Source: Klebsiella sp. RHBSTW-00484
GTDB taxonomy: Bacteria > Pseudomonadota > Gammaproteobacteria > Enterobacterales > Enterobacteriaceae
Direction: 5' to 3'
NCBI RefSeq assembly: GCF_013705725.1
Contig: NZ_CP055481.1
Coordinates: 6,138,001-6,202,000, forward strand
DNA length: 64,000 nucleotides
Shown piece after piece: positions 30,265 to 39,522 of this stretch. The notes under the pieces were generated by a model that was not told where the DNA came from, ran no database searches, and worked only from the letters and a program-made list of their open reading frames with translations. The stretch's first letter is position 1. Every line of letters starts with the position of its first letter. The translations under genes were made by a program, and so were the position numbers.

Positions 30265-31265
30265 GCAAAATGATGATGTCTGAAGAGATGAAAAGCGTCC
30301 CGGTCGCACCGTCACCGCTGCGCCGCCTACTGTGCTGGGAGGGTTTTCTGCTGGCGGTCACTCTGGCGGTATTCGTGGTTAACGCCCTGGCGTCGCCCTA
30401 CTTCCTTAATATCTGGAACCTGTCGGACGCTACGTTTAATTTCACCGAAAAAGCGATCATCGTGCTGCCAATGGCGATGCTGATTATCGCCCGCGAAATT
30501 GACCTTTCGGTGGCCTCGACGATGGCGCTGAGTTCAACGGTGATGGGCTTTTGCGCGGCAGCGGGCATGGACACGCCGCTGCTGGTGGTGGTCGGATTGG
30601 GCGTCGGGCTGCTGTGCGGTCTGTTCAACGGCATTCTGGTGACGCGCTTTAACCTGTCATCGATTGTGATCACCATCGGCACCATGAGCTTGTATCGCGG
30701 GATGACCTACATCCTGCTGGGCGACAAAGCGCTCAATCACTACCCGGACAGCTTCGCCTGGTTCGGTCAGGGTTACGTGTGGGGGGCGCTCTCTTTCGAG
30801 TTCGCGCTGTTTATCCTCCTCGCCGCCGCCTTTACCTTCCTGCTGCATAAAACCAACTTTGGCCGCCGAACCTACGCCATCGGTAATAACCCGACCGGGG
30901 CCTGGTTTTCCGGGATCAACGTTAAACGCCACAACCTGATGCTGTTCGCGCTGGTCGGGCTAATGGCCGGGCTAGCAGCGGTCCTGCTGACCTCCAGGCT
31001 CGGCAGCACCCGCCCGACGCTGGCGATGGGTTGGGAGCTGGCGGTGGTCACCATGGCGGTGCTCGGCGGCGTCAATATTCTCGGCGGTTCCGGCAGCATG
31101 GTGGGGGTGATTATCGCCGCCTTCCTGATGGGGCTGGTGACCTTCGGGCTGAGCCTGCTCAACGTGCCGGGCATCGTGATGTCGATCATCATCGGCGCGA
31201 TGCTGATTGTGGTTATCTCGCTGCCGATTATTACGCGACGGATGATGCAGCGAAGACGAATTTAA
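30261..31265 (+). CDS. Rhamnose ABC transporter, permease 2 (RhaQ-type)
   Basis: The 334-residue permease belongs to the same BPD_transp_2 family as its neighbour. Conserved segments include ATFNFTEKAIIVLPMAMLIIAREIDLS, TIGTMSLYRGMTYILLG and VTMAVLGGVNILGGSGSMVG. A hydrophilic N-terminal tail of about 30 residues precedes the first helix. It starts within the end of permease 1 (ATGA overlap). A third copy of the palindromic repeat follows directly after the stop codon. Confidence 0.9.
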   Translation: MSKMMMSEEMKSVPVAPSPLRRLLCWEGFLLAVTLAVFVVNALASPYFLNIWNLSDATFNFTEKAIIVLPMAMLIIAREIDLSVASTMALSSTVMGFCAAAGMDTPLLVVVGLGVGLLCGLFNGILVTRFNLSSIVITIGTMSLYRGMTYILLGDKALNHYPDSFAWFGQGYVWGALSFEFALFILLAAAFTFLLHKTNFGRRTYAIGNNPTGAWFSGINVKRHNLMLFALVGLMAGLAAVLLTSRLGSTRPTLAMGWELAVVTMAVLGGVNILGGSGSMVGVIIAAFLMGLVTFGLSLLNVPGIVMSIIIGAMLIVVISLPIITRRMMQRRRI

Positions 31266-31268
31266 TTT

Positions 31269-31304
31269 CCCCCTCTCCCTTTGGGAGAGGGTCGGGGTGA
31301 GGGG
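31269..31304. repeat. GC-rich palindromic intergenic repeat, copy C
   Basis: The 36-base short form consists of CCCCCTCTCCCTTTGGGAGA followed by GGGTCGGGGTGAGGGG, one hairpin of the type found in copies A and B. It lies between permease 2 and the alcohol dehydrogenase gene. Confidence 0.82.
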
Positions 31305-31341
31305 AAACGGATTACCCAAATCGACATTAAGGAGAATTATC

Positions 31342-32490
31342 ATGAGTTTTATGTTGGCACTTCCTAAAATCAGCCTTCACGGCGCGGGCGCAATCGGCGA
31401 TATGGTCAAGCTGGTGGCGGGCAAACAGTGGGGTAAAGCGCTGATCGTCACCGACGGTCATCTGGTCAAAATGGGCCTGCTCGATAGCCTGTTTGCCGCG
31501 CTGGACGCCCAGCAGATGTCATATCATCTGTTTGACGAGGTGTTCCCCAACCCGACCGAAGCGCTGGTGCAAAAAGGCTACGCGGCATATCAGGAAGCAA
31601 ACTGCGACTTTATTATCGCCTTTGGCGGCGGCAGCCCAATTGATACCGCCAAAGCGGTGAAAATCCTCACTGCCAATCCGGGACCGTCCACCGCCTACTC
31701 CGGCGTCGGCAAGGTGAAAAACGCCGGCGTGCCGCTGGTGGCGATCAACACCACCGCCGGAACGGCGGCGGAGATGACCAGCAACGCGGTGATCATCGAC
31801 TCCGAACGTCAGGTTAAAGAAGTGATTATCGACCCGAATATCATCCCGGATATCGCCGTTGATGACGCCAGCGTGATGCTGGATATTCCGGCGTCCATCA
31901 CCGCCGCCACCGGCATGGATGCGCTGACTCACGCCATTGAAGCCTTCGTTTCCGTGGGCGCGCACCCGCTGACCGACGCCAACGCCCTGGAAGCGATTCG
32001 CTTGATCAACCTGTGGTTGCCGAAAGCCGTGGACGACGGACATAACCTCGATGCCCGTGAGCAGATGGCCTTTGGTCAATATCTGGCGGGCATGGCGTTT
32101 AACAGCGCTGGTTTAGGGCTGGTCCACGCGCTGGCCCACCAGCCGGGCGCAACCCACAACCTGCCGCACGGCGTGTGCAACGCCATCCTGCTGCCAATCA
32201 TCGAAAACTTTAACCGCCCGAACGCCGTCGCACGTTTTGCCCGCGTGGCGCAGGCGATGGGCGTCGAGACTCGCGGCATGAGCGATGAAGCCGCCAGCAT
32301 GGAGGCGATCAACGCCATCCGCGCCCTGAGCAAGCGCGTCGGTATTCCGCAGGGCTTCAGCCAGCTTGGCGTCAGCAAAGAGGACATTGAAGGCTGGCTG
32401 GATAAGGCGCTGGCCGACCCGTGCGCACCGTGCAACCCGCGCATCGCCAGCCGTGACGAAGTTCGCGCGCTGTATCTGGAGGCATTATGA
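31342..32490 (+). CDS. Iron-dependent alcohol dehydrogenase, probable lactaldehyde reductase
   Basis: The 382-residue group III Fe-dependent dehydrogenase starts at the ATG after GGAGAATTATC; an earlier in-frame start would lie in the repeat. The NAD motif is [11 protein letters not shown]. Metal ligands are in [11 protein letters not shown] (Asp and His) and [19 protein letters not shown] (two His). It resembles E. coli FucO and YiaY. In a rhamnose cluster the expected job is reducing L-lactaldehyde from RhaD to L-1,2-propanediol, the anaerobic exit. The substrate is inferred from context. It overlaps rhaM by four bases. Confidence 0.87.
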   Translation: MSFMLALPKISLHGAGAIGDMVKLVAGKQWGKALIVTDGHLVKMGLLDSLFAALDAQQMSYHLFDEVFPNPTEALVQKGYAAYQEANCDFIIAFGGGSPIDTAKAVKILTANPGPSTAYSGVGKVKNAGVPLVAINTTAGTAAEMTSNAVIIDSERQVKEVIIDPNIIPDIAVDDASVMLDIPASITAATGMDALTHAIEAFVSVGAHPLTDANALEAIRLINLWLPKAVDDGHNLDAREQMAFGQYLAGMAFNSAGLGLVHALAHQPGATHNLPHGVCNAILLPIIENFNRPNAVARFARVAQAMGVETRGMSDEAASMEAINAIRALSKRVGIPQGFSQLGVSKEDIEGWLDKALADPCAPCNPRIASRDEVRALYLEAL

Positions 32491-32801
32491 TCCACAAAGC
32501 TTTTGTTATGCAGGTAAACCCTGACGCCCATGAAGAGTATCAGCGCCGCCACACGCCGATCTGGCCGGAGCTGGAAGCGGTGCTGAAGGCCCACGGCGCG
32601 CACCACTACGCAATTTACCTCGATAAAGAGCGCAACCTGCTGTTCGCCACGGTGGAGATTGAATCGGAAGAACGTTGGAACGCCGTCGCCAGTACCGAAG
32701 TGTGCCAGCGCTGGTGGAAACATATGCGCGACGTGATGCCAGCGAACCCGGACAACAGCCCGGTCAGCGCGGAGCTGAAAGAAGTGTTTTATCTGGATTA
32801 A
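32487..32801 (+). CDS. rhaM: L-rhamnose mutarotase
   Basis: This 104-residue cytoplasmic enzyme interconverts the alpha and beta anomers of L-rhamnose. Catalytic His22 lies in [11 protein letters not shown]; the Tyr/Trp substrate residues lie in HHYAIYLD and QRWWKHM. The length equals that of E. coli RhaM. It is last in the long rha cluster, translationally coupled to the dehydrogenase, and is followed by a terminator. Confidence 0.96.
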   Translation: MIHKAFVMQVNPDAHEEYQRRHTPIWPELEAVLKAHGAHHYAIYLDKERNLLFATVEIESEERWNAVASTEVCQRWWKHMRDVMPANPDNSPVSAELKEVFYLD

Positions 32802-32810
32802 ATCCATGGC

Positions 32811-32840
32811 TGCCCCGCTGCGCTAAGCGGGGCAATCTTT
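32811..32840. terminator. Terminator between convergent rhaM and the porin gene
   Basis: A nine-base-pair TGCCCCGCT/AGCGGGGCA stem with a six-base loop is followed by ATCTTT on the plus strand. It lies between convergent stop codons and may serve both directions. Confidence 0.75.
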
Positions 32841-32847
32841 CAGGACG

Positions 32848-34227
32848 TTAGAAGAAATACTTAAAGCGCAACCGCGCGCCGTAGCGGTCGTCGTCATCGC
32901 CCTGGCTCAGCTTATTGTCACTATCCAAAATAGAGTAATAAGCACCGAGATAAATATTAAAGTTCTGCATATTCATCACGTTCGGGATTTGATACGAAGC
33001 GTGGAAAGTATGAATATTGTAGGTGCCTTCGTCTTTAATCCAGCAATCGTTATCGCAAATCACCCCGGCATAATCGCTGATTTTGTTATGCGCGTAGATA
33101 TATCCCAGCTCAAAGCGTTGCCACAGTGCGTTTACCCCGGCGGTAAAATCTTTTTCGTTACTGGCGTCCATATAAGCGGTGTTCAGGTTGACCACCACGC
33201 CGTTGTCCGGGTCGCTCTTCAGACCGTTCCATGTCATGGTCAAGCCGTAGCCGGTACGATCGGACTGATCGACAAAGTTGCCCTGCGCATTTTTATACCC
33301 GTAGGCGTTTTGCACTACGTTGGCCTCCATTGCCGCCGCTACGGAGAATTCATCCTTCGCCCATGACACAACAGGGCGCAGGTACGCAACGTTCTTTTTC
33401 TGCTCCATATCGCGACCATGGTAGCCGCTATCTTTATACAGTGACGTGCCGTCTTCCAGCAGGGTGTTAAGCTCAAAATACCAGTTATCAAGCTGCTTGC
33501 TTAGCAGGAAATTGCCGCCCGCGTCAGAACGACCGCGCCCCTCTTTCATCATATAGATATAGCCATGGCCGTCGCTGTACAGGTCGTTGGCGGTATTGCC
33601 CGAGTGTTCAACGAAAGTGTCCTGATTTAACGGGAACATATCGTAAGCTTCAAAGCGCCCCACTTTGACCTTCCAGTCGTTCTCCTGACCAAAGAAGAAT
33701 GCGGCATCATCGAGGTTCATCGAGCCGGTCATATCCGCCAACGGCTGAATGGAGAACCCGGCAAAATAGCCGTTGTCCATTTTACGAATGCCGTCAAAAC
33801 CCAGCAGGATGCGACCGTTTAAATCCCAGTTCTCGTAGGTTGGGTCGCTACCAACATCAGCGTTGGTCATCGCCAGCAAGCCACGTTTGCTTTCCGCATC
33901 CATGTTGAATTCCACGTCGCCGTAGATTTTCAGATCGCCATAACCGGTTAATTTAAGCTCAGGTGCGGTAATATTCTTTTTACTCTCTGCAATAGGGGTC
34001 TGGCTTTTTACCGGCACCGCATTTTGTGCGGCCTGTATAGAGGCATTCTGTTTATCCTGTAATTCTCGCACCTGGCTTTCCGCCACCGTCGCCCGGCTTT
34101 CAGCGGCGGCAAGCCGCGCTTCGAGTTGTTCCATACGCTGCTCGAGGGTCAGGTGATTATTTTTCGCCACTGCTGAACCTGCCATTAAACATAAACCAAT
34201 CGCTATCGATAATACTTTTTTATTCAT
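32848..34227 (-). CDS. RafY-like glycoporin (outer-membrane carbohydrate porin)
   Basis: The 459-residue outer-membrane protein has a signal peptide (MNKKVLSIAIGLCLMAGSAVA). Next is an N-terminal helical segment rich in Glu, Ala and Gln (about residues 25-75, likely a trimeric coiled coil, as in ScrY and RafY), then a beta-barrel ending in aromatic YFF. The barrel opens with ELKLTGYGDLKIYGDVEFN. A CDNDC pair near the C-terminus may form a disulfide in a loop. RafY is a general porin for large sugars such as raffinose. It is last in the alpha-galactoside operon; a 108-base gap precedes it. Confidence 0.82.
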   Translation of the reverse strand: MNKKVLSIAIGLCLMAGSAVAKNNHLTLEQRMEQLEARLAAAESRATVAESQVRELQDKQNASIQAAQNAVPVKSQTPIAESKKNITAPELKLTGYGDLKIYGDVEFNMDAESKRGLLAMTNADVGSDPTYENWDLNGRILLGFDGIRKMDNGYFAGFSIQPLADMTGSMNLDDAAFFFGQENDWKVKVGRFEAYDMFPLNQDTFVEHSGNTANDLYSDGHGYIYMMKEGRGRSDAGGNFLLSKQLDNWYFELNTLLEDGTSLYKDSGYHGRDMEQKKNVAYLRPVVSWAKDEFSVAAAMEANVVQNAYGYKNAQGNFVDQSDRTGYGLTMTWNGLKSDPDNGVVVNLNTAYMDASNEKDFTAGVNALWQRFELGYIYAHNKISDYAGVICDNDCWIKDEGTYNIHTFHASYQIPNVMNMQNFNIYLGAYYSILDSDNKLSQGDDDDRYGARLRFKYFF

Positions 34228-34335
34228 TTTTATTTTCCGGAGGTATAAGAGGGTCAGGTGAGTAGAAAACTCACCTGTGTTTACTTCTAATTATTTATAT
34301 AAGATGGATAATTTAAGTTATTATTTAATATATTA

Positions 34336-34926
34336 TCACCCCGCAAATAGCTGATATTTATTTTTATCCTCATCGGTAATGTCTCTTAATACTCGACAAG
34401 GCACCCCGACGGCCACTATGTTTGCCGGTATTGAGCGGTTAACCACGCTTCCGGCGCCAATCACTGAGTTTTTCCCGATAGTGACGCCAGGATTAATAAT
34501 CACCCCGGTACCCAGCCAGACGCCATCTTCAATAACTACCGGCAGAGAAAACTGCTGCTGGGTATGGCGCAGCGTCGGATGCACAGGATGCCCCGCAGTG
34601 GAAATGGTGACGTTTGGCGCAAACATGACATTATTGCCGATAATAATCTCAGCATCATCGACCAGCGTCAGATTGAAATTCGCGTAAAAATTATCGCCAA
34701 TGGTGGTGTGAATACCATAGGCAATATTAATCGGCGGTTCTATCCAGCACTCTTTGCCCACGTTGGCAAACATGCGCTGGATAATATCGTTTCTTAATTC
34801 CTGATTAAAAGGATGCGAGTGGTTATATTCATAAGCCCGCGCCTTACCCATCAGCCGCTGCTGCGGCAAGCCATATCCTGAATCAATATACAGCTCGCCG
34901 CTGTTCATTCTTTCCTTCATATCCAT
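34336..34926 (-). CDS. LacA/Maa-type hexapeptide-repeat O-acetyltransferase
   Basis: The protein has 196 residues from the ATG at 34926, which is preceded at suitable distance by GAGGA; an ATG six codons earlier lacks a good site. It closely resembles galactoside acetyltransferase LacA: NHSHPFNQE, EPPINIAYG, FYANFNLTLVDDAEI, STAGHPVHP (catalytic His) and GVPCRVLRDI. The left-handed beta-helix hexapeptides run from about residue 60 to 180. In an alpha-galactoside operon it may acetylate non-metabolised galactosides for detoxification, as proposed for LacA. It occupies the place where plasmid raf operons carry the sucrose hydrolase gene rafD. Confidence 0.88.
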   Translation of the reverse strand: MDMKERMNSGELYIDSGYGLPQQRLMGKARAYEYNHSHPFNQELRNDIIQRMFANVGKECWIEPPINIAYGIHTTIGDNFYANFNLTLVDDAEIIIGNNVMFAPNVTISTAGHPVHPTLRHTQQQFSLPVVIEDGVWLGTGVIINPGVTIGKNSVIGAGSVVNRSIPANIVAVGVPCRVLRDITDEDKNKYQLFAG

Positions 34927-34981
34927 AGTGCAAACTTTCCTCATCTATTCAGCACATCCCTGTGAATTATCGTTCTCTTTT

Positions 34982-36247
34982 CTAAACCGTCATGGCGTTA
35001 TCGCTAATCTTTTCTGACTTGGCCTTACCCGATAAGGTAAAAGCGGATATTAGCGTGACGGCCAGGGCAATTCCGCCGAGGATCATATAGGTGTCCTGGA
35101 AGCCGATCCGGTCATACATATTCCCGGCAAAAGCAGAAAGGAAAATCGCTGCCACCTGTTTGGAGAACTGGAAACCGACCAGGTAAATCGTCGCCGACAG
35201 GCGGACATCAAACACGCCGGTAATATATTTAAATGCGCCCACCAGCAGGAACGGTACTTCCAGCGCATGGAGCATTTTCAGGGCCACCACTTCCGCAGCG
35301 GTCGTGGCGAACGAGGAACCAATCATCCTTGCCGCCATCACCATCCCGGCAATCAGCAGCGTGTTCTTCGCCCCGATGCGGTTAATAATCCACGGCGAGC
35401 TGAACATAATGATCGCGTTACAAATTTCCCCGGCAGTGGTCGCAAAACCAAAGGCGCGGGTACCCGATTCCGGGGTAGCGAAGAAGGATTTAAAGAAGGT
35501 GGCAAACTGCTGATCGAAGACGTCATACACGCACGCCACGCCCACCACGTACAGGATGAACATCCACATTTTGCGCTGACGGAACATGCTCACGGCGGTT
35601 TTTAAATCCACTGCCGGGCGATTCGCGCCCAAAGAATCCATCACCTGGGCGCTCTGGCTGGCCTGCGGTTTGGCGATAGCCACCAGCACGACCAGCACCA
35701 GCGCGGCAGCCGATCCCATCCAGAACACCCACTCGGGATTCACACTGAACAGCATTCCTGCCGTGGTCGCGCACAGCGCCCAGCCGAGGCAACCAAAGGT
35801 ACGCGCCTTACCGTATTCAAACCCGCTATTGCGGCTCACGCGTTCGATATAGGCTTCCATCGCCCCGGCTCCGGCGGAGAAAACAAAGCCGATATAGGCC
35901 CCACCGCTCAACGCGCCGAGCCAGATATTGGTTTTCAACAGCGGCGCAAAAACGTAGAGGAAAAAGGGGGCGATCAGCACCAGCAGCACGGTCACTATCC
36001 ACATCAGGTGCTTTTTCAGCCCGAGCTTATCGGAAATCACGCCCAGGATGGGCTGAAAACAGATAGCGAACAGCGACAGGCTGGAGAAAACGATGCCGGT
36101 CTCGGTTTTATTCAGGCCGATGACATCCGATAGCCAGATCGGCAAAAACGGAAAGCAGGTGGCCATAATGAAGAAATAGAGAAAGAAGAACAGCCCGAAA
36201 ATCCAGAAATTGGGGTTGTTTTTATGGGTACAGACGGTCGGGTTCAT
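34982..36247 (-). CDS. LacY/RafB-family oligosaccharide:proton symporter
   Basis: The protein has 421 residues from the ATG that follows TGAGGAATACACA. The LacY functional residues are all recognisable: substrate-binding Glu and Arg in MEAYIERVSRNSGFEYGKAR, YDVFDQQFATFF, ARMIGSSFATT (Arg302 equivalent), and LHALEVPFLLVG (His322 and Glu325 equivalents for proton coupling). It has twelve membrane helices. With an alpha-galactosidase next door and a RafY-type porin, raffinose or melibiose is the likely substrate, which makes it RafB-like rather than a lactose permease. Confidence 0.92.
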   Translation of the reverse strand: MNPTVCTHKNNPNFWIFGLFFFLYFFIMATCFPFLPIWLSDVIGLNKTETGIVFSSLSLFAICFQPILGVISDKLGLKKHLMWIVTVLLVLIAPFFLYVFAPLLKTNIWLGALSGGAYIGFVFSAGAGAMEAYIERVSRNSGFEYGKARTFGCLGWALCATTAGMLFSVNPEWVFWMGSAAALVLVVLVAIAKPQASQSAQVMDSLGANRPAVDLKTAVSMFRQRKMWMFILYVVGVACVYDVFDQQFATFFKSFFATPESGTRAFGFATTAGEICNAIIMFSSPWIINRIGAKNTLLIAGMVMAARMIGSSFATTAAEVVALKMLHALEVPFLLVGAFKYITGVFDVRLSATIYLVGFQFSKQVAAIFLSAFAGNMYDRIGFQDTYMILGGIALAVTLISAFTLSGKAKSEKISDNAMTV

Positions 36248-36288
36248 TGTGTATTCCTCAAAAAGGGCCGACTCGCGGCCCGTCACCA

Positions 36289-38412
36289 TCAAACGCGTTG
36301 CAGGCCAATCAAAATGGCGCTTTCCGGGTCAAGGATTGGCAGCGCCAGTCCCGCCTGTTGTAACCACTCGCCGCTTACGGTCTGCGGCGTTGTCATCCAT
36401 TCCGGTAGCTTACGCATCGTATGGCCGCCCTCTCCGGTAATTTGAATATTCGGATGATCGAGCACCGTCACCTGATAGCGCGCGCCTGCGTCCAGTCCCG
36501 CCACGCGCAGCGGCGCCATCAGGGTGTAATCCGGCATCGCCAGCTGGCTGACGAGGAAAATCGCCTGGCTCTTATCCTCACTCACCACGCCGTTCGCCAG
36601 CGTCGTGGCATCCGGCATATCAACTCGCCACTGCACGCCATGATGAATCACATCGCGCCACTGCTTGTGCAGCGCGGCGTATTTGCGATACCCCGCGCGT
36701 TCTTGTTCATCAGCGCTCACCGGGTCCAGCTCAAGGCCCATATGACCGAACAGCGCCGTCAGGCCGCGAAAAGCGATACTGTGCTGACGGAAGGTGGCGT
36801 GGCAATGGCGGTTGCCGATGTGCGCGCCCATCACTTCAGGCGGGAAGAAGTAACTCATGCCGCGCTGGATGGTATTGCGCTCCAGGGCATCGTTATTGTC
36901 GGAAGCCCAGAAGCGGTGGCTGCGCTTCAGCACTTCATAGTCAATACGTCCGCCGCCGGAGGAGCAGGACTCAAATTCGATATGCGGGAAACGAGCCACC
37001 AGCGTATCCAGCAGGCGGTAGAACTGGCGGGTCTGCGCATCGGCGGCGGCTTTGCCGTTATGCCCGGGCTGCACCAGCTCGCGGTTCATATCCCACTTCA
37101 CATAATCTACGGCGTGCTCACCCAGCAGCCAGCTCATCCGCTCCAGCAGATAATCAAAGGCTTCCGGGATATTCAGGTTCAGCACAAACTGATGACGCCC
37201 AGGAATCAGCGTATAGCCCGGCAGCGCCAGCACCCAATCCGGATGCGCGCGATATAAATCCGAATTCGGGTTGATCATTTCCGGCTCAACCCAGATGCCA
37301 AACTCCATTCCCAGCGACTTCACGTGGTCGATAACCGGGGTCAGGCCGTTAGGATATTTTTTCTCATCGAGATACCAGTCGCCGAGCGCCGCCCAGTCGT
37401 CGTTGCGCCCTTTAAACCAGCCGTCATCGATGATAAAGCGCTCAACCCCCAGCTCCGCCGCCTCATCCGCCATGCGCATGATGTACTGCGGGTCGTGGTC
37501 GAAATAGATCCCTTCCCAGGTATTGAGGTGCACCGGGCGTGGTTTGTTATCCGGGAAGCGAATAATCTGTTCGCGCAGGTAGCGGTGGAACTGCTGGCTC
37601 ATGCCGTTCAGCCCTTGCGCCGAATAGCTGGCGTAGAGGTTCGGGGTCCACAACGTTTCACCTTCCGCCAGCGCCATTTCGCCCGGCAGGTAGAGGGCTT
37701 CCGCCTGCAGATAGCGGCGACCATCGGTTTTAACTTCTGCCCGCAGACGGTGGTTGCCGCTCCAGCCCAGATGTACGCCCCACACTTCGCCTTGCATCTC
37801 GCTAAAAGCCTGGCTGCCGGTAATCAGCGCCGGGAAATGTTCGTGGGAGGTGCGCCCACGTCGGTTTTCCAGCACAAAGCTGTCGTGTTCGAGAACCAGA
37901 CGATGGGGCTGGAATTCGCGGATCCAGCGGCCATGAAAGGCCATCACTTCGCGGGCGCGCTCGGCGACTGGCAGAGTAATCGCCAGACGGTCTACCTGCC
38001 AGGGCTGCACGCGCAGGTTGGTTAAACCATGGCGAACGCTCAGTACGCCGCTGCTATCAAGCTGGATTTCGCTGCATAGCCGCAGGCCTGCCTGCGAGTC
38101 TTCGCTGGTGATGGTTAAATTTTGCCCATCCTGCACCACATCGGTGGTGGTGAAAATTGGCGAGGCATCCAGTCCCTGGCGATGGCCTTCGATGCCCGGC
38201 GCGCCGAACAGGCCGTGGCCCAGTTCGGCCATTAAGGTCACTGGCGTGTCAATATCCAGACGACCGTTGGCAACCGGGCGGGCAATACTCGCCGCATCCT
38301 GCGGCGAAAAGTGGCTTAAGTGCGGCCCCCAGTAGATAATTTCGGCGAACGGATGGGTTTTTATCACCACATCGGCGGCTGCGCTTTGCAGGCGTAAAAT
38401 CGAATCAGACAT
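36289..38412 (-). CDS. rafA: Alpha-galactosidase, glycoside hydrolase family 36
   Basis: The protein has 707 residues from the ATG at 38412 (MSDSILRLQSAAADVVI), nearly the 708 of plasmid RafA. The N-terminal beta-supersandwich (residues 1-~320) precedes the TIM barrel. VKWDMNREL holds the nucleophile Asp and SCSSGGGRID with RFWASDNNDA holds the acid/base Asp. There is no signal peptide, so it acts in the cytoplasm on imported raffinose, melibiose or stachyose, releasing galactose. It is the first structural gene after the repressor; twin operators lie in its promoter. The operon order rafR-rafA-rafB matches pRSD2. Confidence 0.93.
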   Translation of the reverse strand: MSDSILRLQSAAADVVIKTHPFAEIIYWGPHLSHFSPQDAASIARPVANGRLDIDTPVTLMAELGHGLFGAPGIEGHRQGLDASPIFTTTDVVQDGQNLTITSEDSQAGLRLCSEIQLDSSGVLSVRHGLTNLRVQPWQVDRLAITLPVAERAREVMAFHGRWIREFQPHRLVLEHDSFVLENRRGRTSHEHFPALITGSQAFSEMQGEVWGVHLGWSGNHRLRAEVKTDGRRYLQAEALYLPGEMALAEGETLWTPNLYASYSAQGLNGMSQQFHRYLREQIIRFPDNKPRPVHLNTWEGIYFDHDPQYIMRMADEAAELGVERFIIDDGWFKGRNDDWAALGDWYLDEKKYPNGLTPVIDHVKSLGMEFGIWVEPEMINPNSDLYRAHPDWVLALPGYTLIPGRHQFVLNLNIPEAFDYLLERMSWLLGEHAVDYVKWDMNRELVQPGHNGKAAADAQTRQFYRLLDTLVARFPHIEFESCSSGGGRIDYEVLKRSHRFWASDNNDALERNTIQRGMSYFFPPEVMGAHIGNRHCHATFRQHSIAFRGLTALFGHMGLELDPVSADEQERAGYRKYAALHKQWRDVIHHGVQWRVDMPDATTLANGVVSEDKSQAIFLVSQLAMPDYTLMAPLRVAGLDAGARYQVTVLDHPNIQITGEGGHTMRKLPEWMTTPQTVSGEWLQQAGLALPILDPESAILIGLQRV

Positions 38413-38449
38413 CAGACATCTCCACAACAAGGAATGCCTTACTGTTGAT

Positions 38450-38463
38450 CCGAAACGTTTCGG
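38450..38463. promoter_or_regulatory. Operator O1 of the alpha-galactoside operon
   Basis: CCGAAACGTTTCGG is a perfect 14-base palindrome with the AACGTT centre typical of LacI-family sites. It lies 38 bases upstream of rafA, seven bases from a second near-identical site. Twin operators are known in the raf operon. Confidence 0.85.
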
Positions 38464-38470
38464 GTGCCAA

Positions 38471-38484
38471 CCAAAACGTTTCGG
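38471..38484. promoter_or_regulatory. Operator O2 of the alpha-galactoside operon
   Basis: CCAAAACGTTTCGG differs from O1 by one base in the left half-site. The centres are 21 bases apart, about two helical turns, consistent with cooperative binding of two repressor dimers on one DNA face. Confidence 0.82.
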
Positions 38485-38526
38485 ATCCGTGATCGAGTTC
38501 AGGAAATTAATCTAAAAAGGGGTGAA

Positions 38527-39522
38527 TCAGGCGGTTTCGCCGGGTATGAATTCAGGCTGCCAGAGTACCTGGAGAGAGGCGAGATCGTCACCCGCAATTA
38601 GGCGGCGAACCATGCTGGCTATCTGGCGACCCACGCCCTGCCGGGTGGATTGAATCACCGCGCCAACCTGGGTCTCAATGATGCTGTCCTGCGGCAAGCC
38701 ATCGTAAACGACTAACGCGACGCGATTTTCGCCAGTGAGGCGCCCCTGCTGGGCAAGAGCCATCGCCGCGCCGTCGCCGTGGCTGTTGCAGTCGGTGACG
38801 ATCGCGGTGGGAGGCTCGGGTAAACGCAGCAGCTCCATCGTCGCCTGAAACCCGCTACGCCGGGTTGGCGTCACGCTGCGCAGCCAGTCCTCAGCTAATC
38901 CGGCCTCGCGTAGCGCTTGCAGGTAGCCGTTACGACGCTGAGTGATAAACGCCTGATTGTTATTTTCGCTCAACAGCGCGATACGCCGGTGCCCCTGGCT
39001 AATCAGGTGGCGGGTGGCGCGATAGGTTCCGGCCTGATTATCAAAATCAAACCAGGCGTAGGGCTGCGGCAGACGGCTACGGCCCATGGCAAGGAAAGGG
39101 AAGCCAGCTGATAGCAACTGCGTCAGACGTGGATCGTCATCCAGAGTATGCGCGACGATTAACGCATCGACGCGTCGGCTCTGCACCATACGCATATACC
39201 CGTGCTTGTCGGCCTGTTCATCGTCGGCAATCAGCAGTAAATCAATCTCATAGCGCGCCAGCTCGTGGCTAATTTCGCCGACCAATTCGAGAAAAACATT
39301 GTTATTCAACAGCACTGGACCCACGGGAAACACGAGGCCAACGGCGTCAATTTTACCCATCTTCAGGCGACGGGCGAAGGTATTCGGGCGATATCCGCGA
39401 CGCTGTGCTTCCGCTTCCACGCGAGCGCGCGTCTCCTGCGACACGTCGTCATAGCCGTTTAACGCACGACTGACGGTGGTCACCGAGATCCCAAGTTCTT
39501 TAGCAATGGCTTTCAACGACAT
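38527..39522 (-). CDS. rafR: LacI-family repressor of the alpha-galactoside operon (RafR-like)
   Basis: The protein has 331 residues from the ATG at 39522. The helix-turn-helix LKAIAKELGISVTTVSRALNGY is at residues 3-24, the hinge helix is NTFARRLKMGK, and the ligand-binding core begins AVGLVFPVGPVLL. The frame is open 29 codons upstream, but those codons do not resemble a LacI N-terminus. It is directly upstream of rafA in the same orientation, with the twin operators between them, so it presumably represses the operon until an alpha-galactoside such as melibiose is present. Confidence 0.9.
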   Translation of the reverse strand: MSLKAIAKELGISVTTVSRALNGYDDVSQETRARVEAEAQRRGYRPNTFARRLKMGKIDAVGLVFPVGPVLLNNNVFLELVGEISHELARYEIDLLLIADDEQADKHGYMRMVQSRRVDALIVAHTLDDDPRLTQLLSAGFPFLAMGRSRLPQPYAWFDFDNQAGTYRATRHLISQGHRRIALLSENNNQAFITQRRNGYLQALREAGLAEDWLRSVTPTRRSGFQATMELLRLPEPPTAIVTDCNSHGDGAAMALAQQGRLTGENRVALVVYDGLPQDSIIETQVGAVIQSTRQGVGRQIASMVRRLIAGDDLASLQVLWQPEFIPGETA

